The translations under genes and the position numbers were made by a program. From assembly GCA_963775335.1 (NCBI GenBank), contig CAVZIJ010000006.1:124001-188000 (forward strand): DNA of 64,000 nt, read 5' to 3'. Positions 34,980 through 43,610 of the stretch are shown piece after piece. The DNA comes from CAVQCX01 sp963775335. GTDB lineage: Bacteria; Pseudomonadota; Gammaproteobacteria; Chromatiales; Chromatiaceae. Below the pieces are notes generated by a model. That model did not search any database, had not been told where the DNA came from, and saw nothing but the letters and a program-made list of their open reading frames with translations. Numbering within the stretch: position 1 is the first letter of the stretch; each line of letters opens with the position of its first letter.

Positions 34980-36050
34980 TTGGTGGCCGAGATCAAGAAC
35001 GACCGCCTGCTGCGCGCGTTGCTGCGCCAGCCCGTGGATTGCACCCCGGTCTGGATGATGCGCCAGGCCGGCCGCTATCTGCCCGAGTACCGCGCGACCC
35101 GGGCGCGGGCGGGGAGCTTCATGGATCTGTGCCGCTCACCGGAGCTCGCCTGCGAGGTGACCCTCCAGCCCCTGGAGCGTTTCGACCTGGACGCGGCCAT
35201 CCTGTTTTCCGACATCCTCACCGTGCCCGACGCTATGGGGCTCGGTCTGTACTTCAGCGAGGGCGAAGGCCCTTTGTTCGAGCGCCCCGTGCGCGATGAG
35301 CGCGCCGTGGACGCCCTGGGTCTACCCGATCCCGAGAGCGACCTGGGCTATGTGATGGACGCCGTGCGCACGATTCGCGGGGCCCTCGGCGGACGTGTGC
35401 CCTTGATCGGCTTTGCCGGCAGTCCCTGGACCCTGGCCACCTATATGGTCGAAGGGGGCAGCACCAAGATCTTCTCCCGGATCAAGGCGATGATGTACGA
35501 CCGCCCCGAGCTGCTGCACCGGCTGCTGGGGCGCGTCGCCGACGCCGTCACCGCCTATCTGAACGCCCAGGTGGCGGCCGGTGCCCAGGCGCTGATGATC
35601 TTCGATACCTGGGGCGGTATCCTGACCCCCCGCTGCTTCGGGGACTTCTCCCTGGCCTACATGGAGCGGATCCTGACCGGCCTCACCCGCGAGGCCGAGG
35701 GCCGGAGGGTGCCGATCATCCTGTTCTCCAAGGGTGCTGGGCAGTGGCTCGCTCGGATGGCACGCAGCGGCTGCGACGCTTTAGGGGTGGACTGGACTAC
35801 CGATTTGGGCGATGCCCGGCGCCTGGTAGGCGACGCCGTGGCTTTGCAGGGCAATCTCGACCCCTGCGTCCTCCATGCCGCTCCCGAGCGTATTCGAGCG
35901 GAGGTGGACGCGGTGCTGGCGAGCTATGGACCAGGGCCGGGTCATGTGTTCAATCTCGGGCACGGCATTCATCCGAACGTGGAGCCCGAGCGGGCCCGGG
36001 TGTTGGTCGACGCGGTCCACGAGCTGAGTCGCCGCTATCATGTGGGCTAG
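34980..36050 (+). CDS. hemE: Uroporphyrinogen decarboxylase
   Basis: Decarboxylates uroporphyrinogen III to coproporphyrinogen III in heme synthesis. Motifs: PVWMMRQAGRYLPEYR, ILFSDILTVPDAMG, GFAGSPWTLATYMVEGG, DTWGGILTP and FNLGHGIHP. I chose TTG 34980 (MVAEIKNDRLLRALLRQ): GGAGG at 34968-34972 is 7 bp away and the N-terminus then matches E. coli; GTG 34983 is the alternative. 356 residues. A TACAAT hexamer at 34940-34945 could be the -10 but has no clear -35. Confidence 0.97.
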   Translation: MVAEIKNDRLLRALLRQPVDCTPVWMMRQAGRYLPEYRATRARAGSFMDLCRSPELACEVTLQPLERFDLDAAILFSDILTVPDAMGLGLYFSEGEGPLFERPVRDERAVDALGLPDPESDLGYVMDAVRTIRGALGGRVPLIGFAGSPWTLATYMVEGGSTKIFSRIKAMMYDRPELLHRLLGRVADAVTAYLNAQVAAGAQALMIFDTWGGILTPRCFGDFSLAYMERILTGLTREAEGRRVPIILFSKGAGQWLARMARSGCDALGVDWTTDLGDARRLVGDAVALQGNLDPCVLHAAPERIRAEVDAVLASYGPGPGHVFNLGHGIHPNVEPERARVLVDAVHELSRRYHVG

Positions 36051-36159
36051 AGGCGATCAGCTATCACCCGCAGGGGTTTCGCCGACCGCGGGAAATGCTT
36101 TAGCGCGCCGCGCTGGCGAGTCACCCCGAGGACGATTACTCTTCGCTCTGCACGGCGTG

Positions 36160-36192
36160 AGCCCCGCCTGGCCACGGTCGCGCGGCGGGGCT
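36160..36192 (+). other. Hairpin between hemE and the BPSS1780-like gene
   Basis: AGCCCCGCC (36160-36168) pairs with GGCGGGGCT (36184-36192) across a 15-nt loop. No T run follows. It may end hemE with help from Rho, or structure the next leader. Confidence 0.5.
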
Positions 36193-36218
36193 AGAGAGAC
36201 TGTTCAAGGATCCCCACC

Positions 36219-37001
36219 ATGAGCGATCAAAACCCTTATTCCTCCCCGGCCGCCAATCTGGAGCGCGGATCGGAACAGGCCGAAGCGCTATACCAGCCCC
36301 TCGCAGTGTCCCCGGGGCGCGGCTGGGGCTGGATCGTCGAAGGGTTCGAGTATTTCAAACGTGCCCCCTGGGTGTGGATCGGCATGATGCTGATCTGGTT
36401 CATCATCGCAGTGGCCCTGTCCTTCATCCCGCTGCTCTCTCTCGCGGTGAGTGTGCTCAGCGCCGTTTTCCTCGGGGGCCTGATGCTTGCGTGCAGCGTG
36501 CTGGACGAGGGCGGGGTGCTGCGGGTAGAGCACCTGTTCGCGGGCTTCAACACCCGGCCCGGGCCCCTTGCGGCGGTCGGAGGGCTTTACCTAGCCGGGA
36601 CTCTGGGGATAGCCCTCGTCATGGGGCTGCTCGTCGTTTTGGGGGGAGGGGTCGGCTTCATGTCGGGTATGTCGACGCCCGAGTCGTTCATGACCGCCGG
36701 GTTCGGGATCGGTATGCTGATCGCCCTGCTCGTCGCCATGCTGCTGTTCGTCCCGCTGCTGATGGCGTTCTGGTTTGCGCCGGTGTTGGTGGTGCGCCAT
36801 GAGCTGCCCGCCGTAGAAGCCATGCGACTGAGCTTTACCGGCTGCGCCCGCAACCTGCTGCCGCTGACGGTGTATGGGCTTGCCGCCGGCGGATTGTCGA
36901 TCCTCGCCCTGCTCACCTTGGGCCTCGGCTTTCTCGTCCTCTCCCCGGTGCTGGTCGCTTCGGTCTACGCGGCTTACAAGGACATCTATCTTGGGGAGTG
37001 A
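36219..37001 (+). CDS. BPSS1780-like multi-pass membrane protein
   Basis: 260 residues of unknown function. A Pro/Ser-rich N-terminus (NPYSSPAANLERG) and GRGWGWIVEGFEYFKRAPWVW lead into about six hydrophobic segments; LAYKDIY-like residues (AAYKDIYLGE) end the protein. This arrangement fits the BPSS1780 family of inner-membrane proteins. No catalytic residues can be pointed to. It is convergent with the kinase gene across a repeat-filled gap. Confidence 0.7.
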   Translation: MSDQNPYSSPAANLERGSEQAEALYQPLAVSPGRGWGWIVEGFEYFKRAPWVWIGMMLIWFIIAVALSFIPLLSLAVSVLSAVFLGGLMLACSVLDEGGVLRVEHLFAGFNTRPGPLAAVGGLYLAGTLGIALVMGLLVVLGGGVGFMSGMSTPESFMTAGFGIGMLIALLVAMLLFVPLLMAFWFAPVLVVRHELPAVEAMRLSFTGCARNLLPLTVYGLAAGGLSILALLTLGLGFLVLSPVLVASVYAAYKDIYLGE

Positions 37002-37041
37002 GGGGGCTCGGCGGGTGTCCGGCCGGTACAGCGGCACGTGC

Positions 37042-37100
37042 GGTGATTGATCCACTGCGGTGATTGATCCACTGCGGGGATTGATCCACTGCGGGGATTG
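37042..37100. repeat. Tandem 17-bp repeat, 3.5 copies
   Basis: The unit GGTGATTGATCCACTGC occurs at 37042-37058 and 37059-37075; a copy with one change (T to G at position 3) is at 37076-37092, followed by a half copy carrying the same change. There are no spacers, so this is not a CRISPR array. Confidence 0.9.
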
Positions 37101-37137
37101 TCACACCGAGCGAGGCCGGCCATGGTAGCTTCTCCCA

Positions 37138-37157
37138 GCCCAACATCCGTGTTGGGC
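37138..37157. repeat. Hairpin with TCCG loop, first of a related series
   Basis: GCCCAACA pairs with TGTTGGGC around TCCG and is followed by GTTCG, the same trailing pentamer as the two 32-bp copies downstream. The stem sequence differs while the ATCC-type loop and tail persist. Confidence 0.6.
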
Positions 37158-37223
37158 GTTCGGGGCCCTGCGTGCCGATGGCTGACACGCCGTCCCTGAC
37201 GCGGTCCCGGCGGCTTCGCTAAG

Positions 37224-37255
37224 CCCCAGCCTCGCCATCCTTGGCGAGGCGTTCG
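37224..37255. repeat. 32-bp hairpin repeat, copy 1
   Basis: GCCTCGCCA ... TGGCGAGGC forms a 9-bp stem with the ATCCT centre, followed by GTTCG. The full 32 bp recur exactly 100 bp downstream. Confidence 0.85.
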
Positions 37256-37323
37256 TCGGGCTTTGCTTCTTTGTGGGAGTTCGAGAAGCCATCCATGGCG
37301 CAGCGTCGGAGGCTTCGATCGGG

Positions 37324-37355
37324 CCCCAGCCTCGCCATCCTTGGCGAGGCGTTCG
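37324..37355. repeat. 32-bp hairpin repeat, copy 2
   Basis: Identical to the copy at 37224-37255. Between the two copies, another small inverted repeat (GCCAT CC ATGGC, 37288-37299) shows the same loop style. Confidence 0.85.
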
Positions 37356-37392
37356 CGGCGCTGCGAACGTCCACTGGACGTTCGGTCGCCGC

Positions 37393-38274
37393 TCACCCCA
37401 ATTCAGCGAGGAGCCGTTCGATCATGGAGCGGGCTTGGCCGAGATAGGGACCGCCGAACAGATTCAGGTGGTTGAGGACATGGTAGAGGCTGTACAGCGT
37501 CTTGCGCACCGGATAGCCGGAATCCAGCGGTAAGGTGTCGTTGTAGGCCGCATAGAATCGAGCACCGAATCCGCCGAACAGCTCGGTCATGGCGAGCTCG
37601 GCCTCCCGATCTGCGTAGTAGACGGCTGGATCGAAGATCACCGGATCACCGTTCTCGTCGTAGGCGATATTGCCGCCCCAGAGGTCTCCGTGGATGAGCG
37701 ACGGAACCGGGTCGTGGTCGAGCAGCTCCGGAAATCGCTCGAGCAAGAGGGCCCCGCGGCGCTGCAGCTCTCCGCCATAGCCGTTCTGCGCCGCCAGGGC
37801 GAGCTGAAACCCCAGCCGCCGCTCGCGCCAAAATCGGGGCCAGTCCGCGTCGGGAGTGTTGGCCTGGGGTGTGGAGCCGATCGTGTTGTCCCGGTCCCAG
37901 CCGAAGCGCTCCCCGGTGGTCTGGTGCATCAGGGCAAGCTGCCGGCCGGCCTTGGCCGGCCCGTCGCTGCGGGCATTGCCCAGGCGCAGGTGCTCCATGA
38001 CCAAGTACGCTTGACCTTCGGCGATGCCGCAGCACAGGGGGCGAGGGATGCGGATCGTAGCTGTGGCGGCCATCTCCGCGAGGCCTTGGGCCTCGGCCTC
38101 GAACATGCTCAGAAGGCCCGCGCGATTGAGCTTGACGAAGAAGCTTTGTTGGCCGTCGCTCAAGGCAAATGCGGTGTTGATGCAGCCGCCCCCCAGCTCG
38201 AGCGGCGCGGGTGGCGCGAACGGCGACCCGGTTACGCGCCCGATGTGATCTGCTATGGCGGTCCAGATGGTCAC
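37393..38274 (-). CDS. Fructosamine kinase family protein
   Basis: Ketosamine-3-kinase-like protein thought to phosphorylate sugar adducts on proteins so that they fall off; related to E. coli YniA. 293 residues. GGGCINTAF is the glycine loop, FFVKLN the ATP-lysine, HGDLWGGN the catalytic loop and IFDPAVYYADREAELAM the metal motif with the family-typical tail. The start is a GTG at 38274, 4 bp after the upstream HNH gene, so the two are probably co-transcribed. Confidence 0.92.
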   Translation of the reverse strand: MTIWTAIADHIGRVTGSPFAPPAPLELGGGCINTAFALSDGQQSFFVKLNRAGLLSMFEAEAQGLAEMAATATIRIPRPLCCGIAEGQAYLVMEHLRLGNARSDGPAKAGRQLALMHQTTGERFGWDRDNTIGSTPQANTPDADWPRFWRERRLGFQLALAAQNGYGGELQRRGALLLERFPELLDHDPVPSLIHGDLWGGNIAYDENGDPVIFDPAVYYADREAELAMTELFGGFGARFYAAYNDTLPLDSGYPVRKTLYSLYHVLNHLNLFGGPYLGQARSMIERLLAELG

Positions 38275-38278
38275 GACC

Positions 38279-38875
38279 TCAGCTCCGCGTCATCCGGCGG
38301 TGCAATGGGCTGCTGCGCGGGAAATGGGCGCTGAGAAATTCCATCTGGTCCGCCAGGATGCTGCGCCCCTGCAGGAAGACATACTCCGCATGGTTCGGCG
38401 CGAAGGGAATCGCCAGTAGCTCCATATCGGCTTCCTCGGGCCGGCGGCCCGCCTTGTGGCTGTTGCAGCGAACGCAGGCCGTCACTACGTTGGCCCAATG
38501 ATCCGCCCCGCCCCGGCTGAGCGGTGTGACATGGTCTCGCGACAGGGCGGTCTTGGGGAAGCGTCGGCCGCAATACATACAGAGGTAATCGTCACGCTTG
38601 AAAAGGGTCCGGTTGTTCAATGGAGGGACGTAATCGCCCCGCATCTTCGCCACCGCGGAGCTGTTTCCGTGGGTTGCGACGATAGAGCTCAGTTCTACGA
38701 ACGACCTGCGCTGCGAGATGGCGTTGACGCCGCCGCGGACACGGAACAGCAGGCTTCCGCAAGCGTAGGCAATCTGACCCAGCAAATGCAGGCGCACTGC
38801 GTGACGATAATCGATCCACTCCAGAGGGAGGCCTGCGGTATCGGTTCGCAGGATCAATTGGCTCAGTTCCGCCAT
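38279..38875 (-). CDS. HNH endonuclease family protein
   Basis: 198 residues from ATG 38875 (MAELSQLILRTD); an earlier in-frame ATG at 38947 adds a poorly conserved leader. The HNH core is clear: YLCMYCGRRFPKTALSRDHV, SRGG.DHWANVV, then ACVRCNSHKAGR, with two CxxC pairs for zinc and the catalytic His in RDHV. Stand-alone housekeeping HNH proteins of this type are widespread and their substrate is unknown. No partner methylase is nearby. Operon with the kinase gene. Confidence 0.88.
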   Translation of the reverse strand: MAELSQLILRTDTAGLPLEWIDYRHAVRLHLLGQIAYACGSLLFRVRGGVNAISQRRSFVELSSIVATHGNSSAVAKMRGDYVPPLNNRTLFKRDDYLCMYCGRRFPKTALSRDHVTPLSRGGADHWANVVTACVRCNSHKAGRRPEEADMELLAIPFAPNHAEYVFLQGRSILADQMEFLSAHFPRSSPLHRRMTRS

Positions 38876-39023
38876 GCGAGCAGATCCCTTTGAGGACGAG
38901 GCGTCGCAGCGGCCCCAACGCCAGCCGAGACGCGCGCCCCTGATCATACCGGTATCCGGGAAGGGCGCAAGCAGCTGTTGAGTCGGGTCGGCGCCTGCAG
39001 TTCAATGGGGACGGCGCCTGGGG

Positions 39024-39032
39024 TTATGCACA
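39024..39032 (+). promoter_or_regulatory. DnaA box TTATGCACA
   Basis: Matches the TTATNCACA DnaA-box consensus. With its flank it reads GGGGTTATGCACA, one base from the E. coli oriC R2 context GGGGTTATACACA as I recall it. Confidence 0.6.
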
Positions 39033-39217
39033 CGCGATCGCATAGACTAAGCTACCCCGGTGAATTCCCGATGATTCTTCCTGAAGCATCTTTAAAACTT
39101 ACTCTTCTGCATTGATTTTCCAGGCGATTATGACTCTTCGTCCAAGATTTTGCCATTCTGATGCCGGTCCAAGATCGACGGGCCCTGGGAGCCTATTTGA
39201 AGCTTCCCTTCACAGAG

Positions 39218-39226
39218 TTATCCACA
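39218..39226 (+). promoter_or_regulatory. DnaA box TTATCCACA (perfect)
   Basis: A perfect high-affinity DnaA box within ACAGAGTTATCCACAG, and AAGCTTCC lies just before it; both resemble the E. coli oriC R4 flank as I recall it. GATCTGTT, the start of an oriC-type 13-mer, follows immediately. Confidence 0.7.
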
Positions 39227-39309
39227 GGATCTGTTAACAACGCCCAGAGACGCCCTGGATCGTCTTCGCGGCACAGCCTCGGGGGACGCTCCGGCGCCTG
39301 GGTTTGTCT

Positions 39310-41523
39310 ATGAGTGGCCCCGCTATCTTGCGCGTTGCTGTCGCGGCACCGGTGTACGGGTTGTTCGACTATCTGCCTCCACGGGGGGTCGAGCCGGCGT
39401 CATTGCTTCCCGGCGTGCGCCTGCGGGTACCTTTCGGCCGTGGGGCTCGGCTCGGTGTCTTGATGCAGGCCGGGACGGCCAGCACGGTACCCGCCGACCG
39501 CCTCAGGCAAGCCGAGGCCGTGCTCGATGAAGCCCCGATCTTCGATACGGCCCATCTGGCGTTCCTGGTCTGGGCGGCCGACTACTACCAGTATCCTCTC
39601 GGCGAGGTTCTGGCCGGTGCCCTGCCAGTCTGGCTGCGCCGGGGTCGTGAGGTGCCCGAGACGGCCGTTGAGGGCTGGCGTCTCACGGAGCGAGGGCGCT
39701 CGGCGGACCCGGCCGGCCTGCGCCGGGCTCCGCGTCAGGCACAGCTGCTGGAGCTTCTCGGTTCGGCCCCGGGGGTCTTGGAGCCGCGCGCTTTGGTGGA
39801 TGCGCTCGGAGACTGCCGAGCCGCACTCCGCGCCCTGCAGGCCAAAGGCTGGGTGGAGTCCTGCAGGATCGAGGCTCGCACCGGCGAATCGATGATGCAG
39901 CGGCCAGATGGCGGCCTGGCGTTGAACAACGCGCAGGCTGCGGCTGTGCAAGCAGTCGTCGGCGGCCTGGATCGTTTCGGAGCATTCCTGCTGGACGGGG
40001 TGACCGGCAGTGGTAAGACCGAGGTCTACCTGCGTCTGGTGGAGCAGGTATTGGGGCAGGGCAGGCGCGCTCTGGTGTTGGTGCCGGAGATTGGCCTCAC
40101 CCCGCAGCTGGTGCGGAGGTTTCGACGCCGCATAGCGCGCCCGATGGTTCTGCTGCATTCCGGACTGTCCGAAGGCGAGCGGATGAGGGCTTGGCTGGAG
40201 GCGCAGGAGGGCAGGGCGGAGCTGGTGGTCGGCACCCGGTCGGCGGTACTGACACCCCTGCCTGACCTGGGGCTCGTCATAGTCGATGAGGAGCATGATC
40301 TGTCGCTCAAACAGCAGGATGGCTTCCGATACTCCGCCCGGGACCTTGCGGTCTCCAGGGCGCGGCGGGCCCGGTGTCCCGTCGTGCTCGGCTCCGCTAC
40401 GCCGTCGCTGGAAAGTCTCCGCAATGCCCACACCGGGCGCTACCGGCTCCTCGCCCTTCCGGAGCGCGCCGGCTGCGCATCCGCGCCGCCGCTCGAGCTG
40501 ATCGACATCCGCTCCGCGAAGTTGGACGCCGGGATGTCGCCGCCCCTCCTGCGGATGGTAGGGGAAGAGCTTGACCGAGGGAGCCAGGTCCTGCTCTTTC
40601 TCAACCGCCGCGGGTATGCCCCGGTACTCACCTGCCACGCCTGCGGTTGGGTCGCCGAATGCCGACGCTGCGACGCCCGCATGACCCTGCATCTGGCCAC
40701 CCGGGCGCTCTGGTGCCATCACTGCGGATCCCGGCGGCCCGTGGACCCGCGCTGCCCGCAATGCGGTGACGCGGATCTGCGGCCGGTCGGACAAGGGACC
40801 GAGCGGCTGGAAGAGGTCCTCGCGGCGCGTTTTCCGCACGTCGCTCTCCTGCGCATCGATCGGGACAGCACCCGTCGTAAAGGGAGGCTGGAGACACTGC
40901 TGTCGGAGATCCGGGAAGGCCGCCACGCATTGCTTCTGGGGACCCAGATGCTCGCCAAAGGTCACCATTTCCCCGGCGTCACCCTGGTCGGTGTGCTGGA
41001 CGTGGACCAGGGGCTGATGGGTGCGGACTTCCGCGCAGCCGAGCGCATGGCCCAGCTCATCGTGCAGGTCGCGGGCCGGGCGGGGCGTGCCGAGCGGGCG
41101 GGCAGGGTACTGATCCAGACCCGCCACCCCGACCACCCACTCCTGCAGACTCTCGTGCACACCGGCTATGGGGCCTTCGCGGCGCGGGCGTTGGCCGAGC
41201 GTGAAGCGGCTCAGCTTCCGCCCTTTGCCTATCAGGCGCTGCTGCGCGCGGAATCAACGCGCCCCGAGTCTCCAGCCCGCTTTCTGCAGGAGGCGCTCTC
41301 CGTCGCCCGCACGCTCGCCCCCGCAGAAGTGGACCTCTGGGGGCCGGTGCCGGCACCGATGGAGCGGCGCGCGGGCCGCTTTCGCGCACACCTTCTCGTA
41401 CAGTGCCCGCAGCGTTCCGGCTTGCATCGACTGCTGTCCGTCTGGGTGCCCCGCCTGCCGGAGCTGGAGGCGGCCGGCTCCGTGCGCTGGTCGCTCGATG
41501 TGGACCCGCAGGAGCTGTTCTGA
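39310..41523 (+). CDS. priA: Primosomal protein N' (replication restart helicase)
   Basis: Reloads DnaB at stalled forks. 737 residues. N-terminal fork-binding domain (VAAPVYGLFDYLPPRG); helicase motif I VTGSGKTE (231-238); DEEHD; GSATPSLES; zinc-binding cysteines CHACGWVAECRRCDARM and CHHCG, CPQCGD; and the C-terminal helicase half (GTQMLAKGHHFPGVTLVGVLD, VAGRAGR). ATG 39310; a TTG two codons earlier is possible. Its promoter must lie in the DnaA-box gap. Confidence 0.96.
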   Translation: MSGPAILRVAVAAPVYGLFDYLPPRGVEPASLLPGVRLRVPFGRGARLGVLMQAGTASTVPADRLRQAEAVLDEAPIFDTAHLAFLVWAADYYQYPLGEVLAGALPVWLRRGREVPETAVEGWRLTERGRSADPAGLRRAPRQAQLLELLGSAPGVLEPRALVDALGDCRAALRALQAKGWVESCRIEARTGESMMQRPDGGLALNNAQAAAVQAVVGGLDRFGAFLLDGVTGSGKTEVYLRLVEQVLGQGRRALVLVPEIGLTPQLVRRFRRRIARPMVLLHSGLSEGERMRAWLEAQEGRAELVVGTRSAVLTPLPDLGLVIVDEEHDLSLKQQDGFRYSARDLAVSRARRARCPVVLGSATPSLESLRNAHTGRYRLLALPERAGCASAPPLELIDIRSAKLDAGMSPPLLRMVGEELDRGSQVLLFLNRRGYAPVLTCHACGWVAECRRCDARMTLHLATRALWCHHCGSRRPVDPRCPQCGDADLRPVGQGTERLEEVLAARFPHVALLRIDRDSTRRKGRLETLLSEIREGRHALLLGTQMLAKGHHFPGVTLVGVLDVDQGLMGADFRAAERMAQLIVQVAGRAGRAERAGRVLIQTRHPDHPLLQTLVHTGYGAFAARALAEREAAQLPPFAYQALLRAESTRPESPARFLQEALSVARTLAPAEVDLWGPVPAPMERRAGRFRAHLLVQCPQRSGLHRLLSVWVPRLPELEAAGSVRWSLDVDPQELF

Positions 41524-41642
41524 GCGACCGGCCGATCCGATTCCCTTGTCGCCGATAGTTTCGGTAGTATTGATGGTTTTCCGACAATCGATGTCACGTG
41601 CCGATCGGCGACGTCCGGCCTCACAGAGCCAAATATCCGCGC

Positions 41643-42902
41643 ATGGACAAACTCCACATCATCGGCGGGGCGCCCCTCTCGGGGGAGGTCCGGATCGCCG
41701 GTGCCAAGAACGCCGCTCTGCCGATCCTCGCCGCCACGCTGCTCGCTGAGGGGCGCACCGTAATCGGCAATGTCCCGCACCTGCAAGACATCACGACCAC
41801 CATGGAGCTGCTGGGACGCATGGGCGTCGAGCTTGTGGTGGACGAGCGCATGCGCATCGAAGCGGATGCTTCGACGATCTCGGAGCTGTCGGCGCCCTAC
41901 GAGCTGGTCAAAACCATGCGGGCGTCGATCCTGGTGCTCGGCCCGCTGCTCGCCAGATTCGGCAGCGCTGATGTCTCCCTGCCCGGCGGTTGCGCCATCG
42001 GCTCGCGCCCGGTGAACCTGCATATCGACGGCCTGCGGGCGATGGGTGCCGAGATTCGTGTGGAGAACGGCTACATTCGGGCCAAGGCGAGGCGTCTGCG
42101 GGGGGCTCGCCTGGTCATGGATCTGGTCACGGTTACCGGCACCGAGAACCTGATGATGGCCGCAACCCTCGCGGACGGCGAGACGGTGATCGAGAACGCG
42201 GCCCGCGAGCCGGAGGTGGTGGATCTGGCCAACTGCCTCAACCGTATGGGCGCCAGGATTGAAGGCGCGGGAACCGACCGCCTGCGCATCCAGGGGGTCG
42301 AGCGCCTTCGGGGCACCGAGTACAATGTGCTGCCGGACCGTATCGAGACAGGGACCTATCTGGTGGCCGCCGCCGTTACCCGCGGCTCCATCCGGGTGCG
42401 CAACACCGACCCGACGCTGGTGGACGCGGTGTTGCAGAAGCTCGCGCTGGCCGGTGCCGAGATCGAGACCGGCGTCGATTGGATCAATCTCGACATGAAA
42501 GGGCGCAGGCCCAAGGCCGTGGACGTGCATACTGCCCCGTATCCGGCGTTCCCCACCGACATGCAGGCGCAGTTCACCGCGTTGAATGCCCTGGCGGAGG
42601 GCGTGGGCACCATTACCGAGACGGTGTTCGAAAACCGGTTCATGCATGTTCAAGAAATGCAGCGCATGGGCGCCAACATCCGTCTCGAGGGTAATACCGC
42701 CATCTGCACCGGGGTGAAGCGGCTGACCGGTGCTCAGGTGATGGCGACGGATCTGCGCGCCTCGGCGAGTCTGGTGCTGGCCGGGTTAATGGCCGAGGGA
42801 GAAACGCTGGTGGACCGCATCTATCACATCGATCGCGGCTACGAGAACATCGAGGAAAAGCTGGCTGGCCTGGGCGCGCAGATTCGCCGGGCCCCGCGCT
42901 GA
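41643..42902 (+). CDS. murA: UDP-N-acetylglucosamine 1-carboxyvinyltransferase
   Basis: First committed step of peptidoglycan synthesis (PEP transfer to UDP-GlcNAc), using the product of GlmU. 419 residues, identical in length to E. coli MurA. The active-site Cys of PGGCAIGSRP (C117), the fosfomycin target, is present. GAKNAALPILAATLL and VTVTGTENLMMAA are conserved. ATG 41643 (MDKLHIIGG); an earlier in-frame start at 41598 is unlikely. Heads a murA-hisGDC cluster. Confidence 0.97.
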   Translation: MDKLHIIGGAPLSGEVRIAGAKNAALPILAATLLAEGRTVIGNVPHLQDITTTMELLGRMGVELVVDERMRIEADASTISELSAPYELVKTMRASILVLGPLLARFGSADVSLPGGCAIGSRPVNLHIDGLRAMGAEIRVENGYIRAKARRLRGARLVMDLVTVTGTENLMMAATLADGETVIENAAREPEVVDLANCLNRMGARIEGAGTDRLRIQGVERLRGTEYNVLPDRIETGTYLVAAAVTRGSIRVRNTDPTLVDAVLQKLALAGAEIETGVDWINLDMKGRRPKAVDVHTAPYPAFPTDMQAQFTALNALAEGVGTITETVFENRFMHVQEMQRMGANIRLEGNTAICTGVKRLTGAQVMATDLRASASLVLAGLMAEGETLVDRIYHIDRGYENIEEKLAGLGAQIRRAPR

Positions 42903-42933
42903 AGGGCGTTATTCCCCAACCCGGTCCTGTGCG

Positions 42934-43581
42934 ATGACGAGCTTTGAGGCACCGATTACCATCGCCCTGTCCAAAGGCCGGATCTTCAAGCAGACCCGGC
43001 CGCTGCTGGCGCATGCGGGGATAGAGCCGTCGGACGACCCCGAAACCAGCCGCAAGCTGATCCTCGACACCAACCATTCGCGCGTGAAGCTGGTGCTGAT
43101 CCGTGCCACCGATGTGCCCACCTATGTCCAATATGGCGCTGCAGACGTTGGCGTGGCCGGCAAGGACGTGCTCATGGAGCATGGCGGGGAGGGCCTCTAC
43201 GAGCCGTTGGACCTGCGCATCGCGCGCTGCCGGATGATGGTCGCGGGGGCTCCCGACGCCGATCTCGGTCGGCGGCGCTTGCGGGTGGCGACCAAGTATG
43301 CCAACAGCGCGCGCCGCCACTTCGCGGCCCAGGGCAAGCAGGTGGAAGTGATCAAGCTGTACGGCTCCATGGAGCTCGCCCCCCTGGTCGGACTCTCGGA
43401 CCTGATCGTCGACTTGGTGGAGAGCGGCAACACGCTAAAGGCCAACGGACTGGTGCCGCTGGAGCACATGGCGGACATCAGTTCCCGGCTGATCGTGAAC
43501 AAGGCCGCCTGGAAGATGAAGCACCGTACCCTGGCCGCGCTGCTGGAGGCGCTGCGCGAGGCGGTGGAGCGCGTCGGCTAG
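42934..43581 (+). CDS. hisG: ATP phosphoribosyltransferase, short form
   Basis: First step of histidine synthesis. Only 215 residues: the short HisG type that lacks the C-terminal regulatory domain and needs the HisZ subunit for activity and feedback control. ITIALSKGRIFKQT, GAADVGVAGKDVL and the PRPP loop DLIVDLVESGNTLKANGL are intact. No hisZ is in the window. Starts 31 bp after murA. Confidence 0.95.
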   Translation: MTSFEAPITIALSKGRIFKQTRPLLAHAGIEPSDDPETSRKLILDTNHSRVKLVLIRATDVPTYVQYGAADVGVAGKDVLMEHGGEGLYEPLDLRIARCRMMVAGAPDADLGRRRLRVATKYANSARRHFAAQGKQVEVIKLYGSMELAPLVGLSDLIVDLVESGNTLKANGLVPLEHMADISSRLIVNKAAWKMKHRTLAALLEALREAVERVG

Positions 43582-43610
43582 ACGCCAATAACGCCCTCGG
43601 GACCCTGAGC

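Larger units (their letters stand above)
37002..37392. other. Repeat-rich gap between convergent genes
   Basis: 391 bp with no credible gene. It holds 3.5 tandem copies of a 17-bp unit, several hairpins with an ATCC loop, an exact 32-bp duplication spaced 100 bp, and a 21-bp near-palindrome (37364-37384, 10-bp arms). Gaps between convergent genes are common homes for extragenic palindromic repeats. Confidence 0.8.
38876..39309. other. AT-rich HNH/priA gap with two DnaA boxes
   Basis: Over 400 bp without a gene between the divergent HNH gene and priA. By my count 21 of the 60 bases at 39061-39120 are G or C, far below the surroundings. Two DnaA boxes lie at either side (39024-39032 and 39218-39226) in the same orientation. 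It may be an origin, a DnaA-controlled promoter region, or a titration site. Confidence 0.6.

Noticed and set aside
37042..37100. CRISPR array
   Set aside because: The 17-bp units abut directly without spacers, and no cas gene is near.
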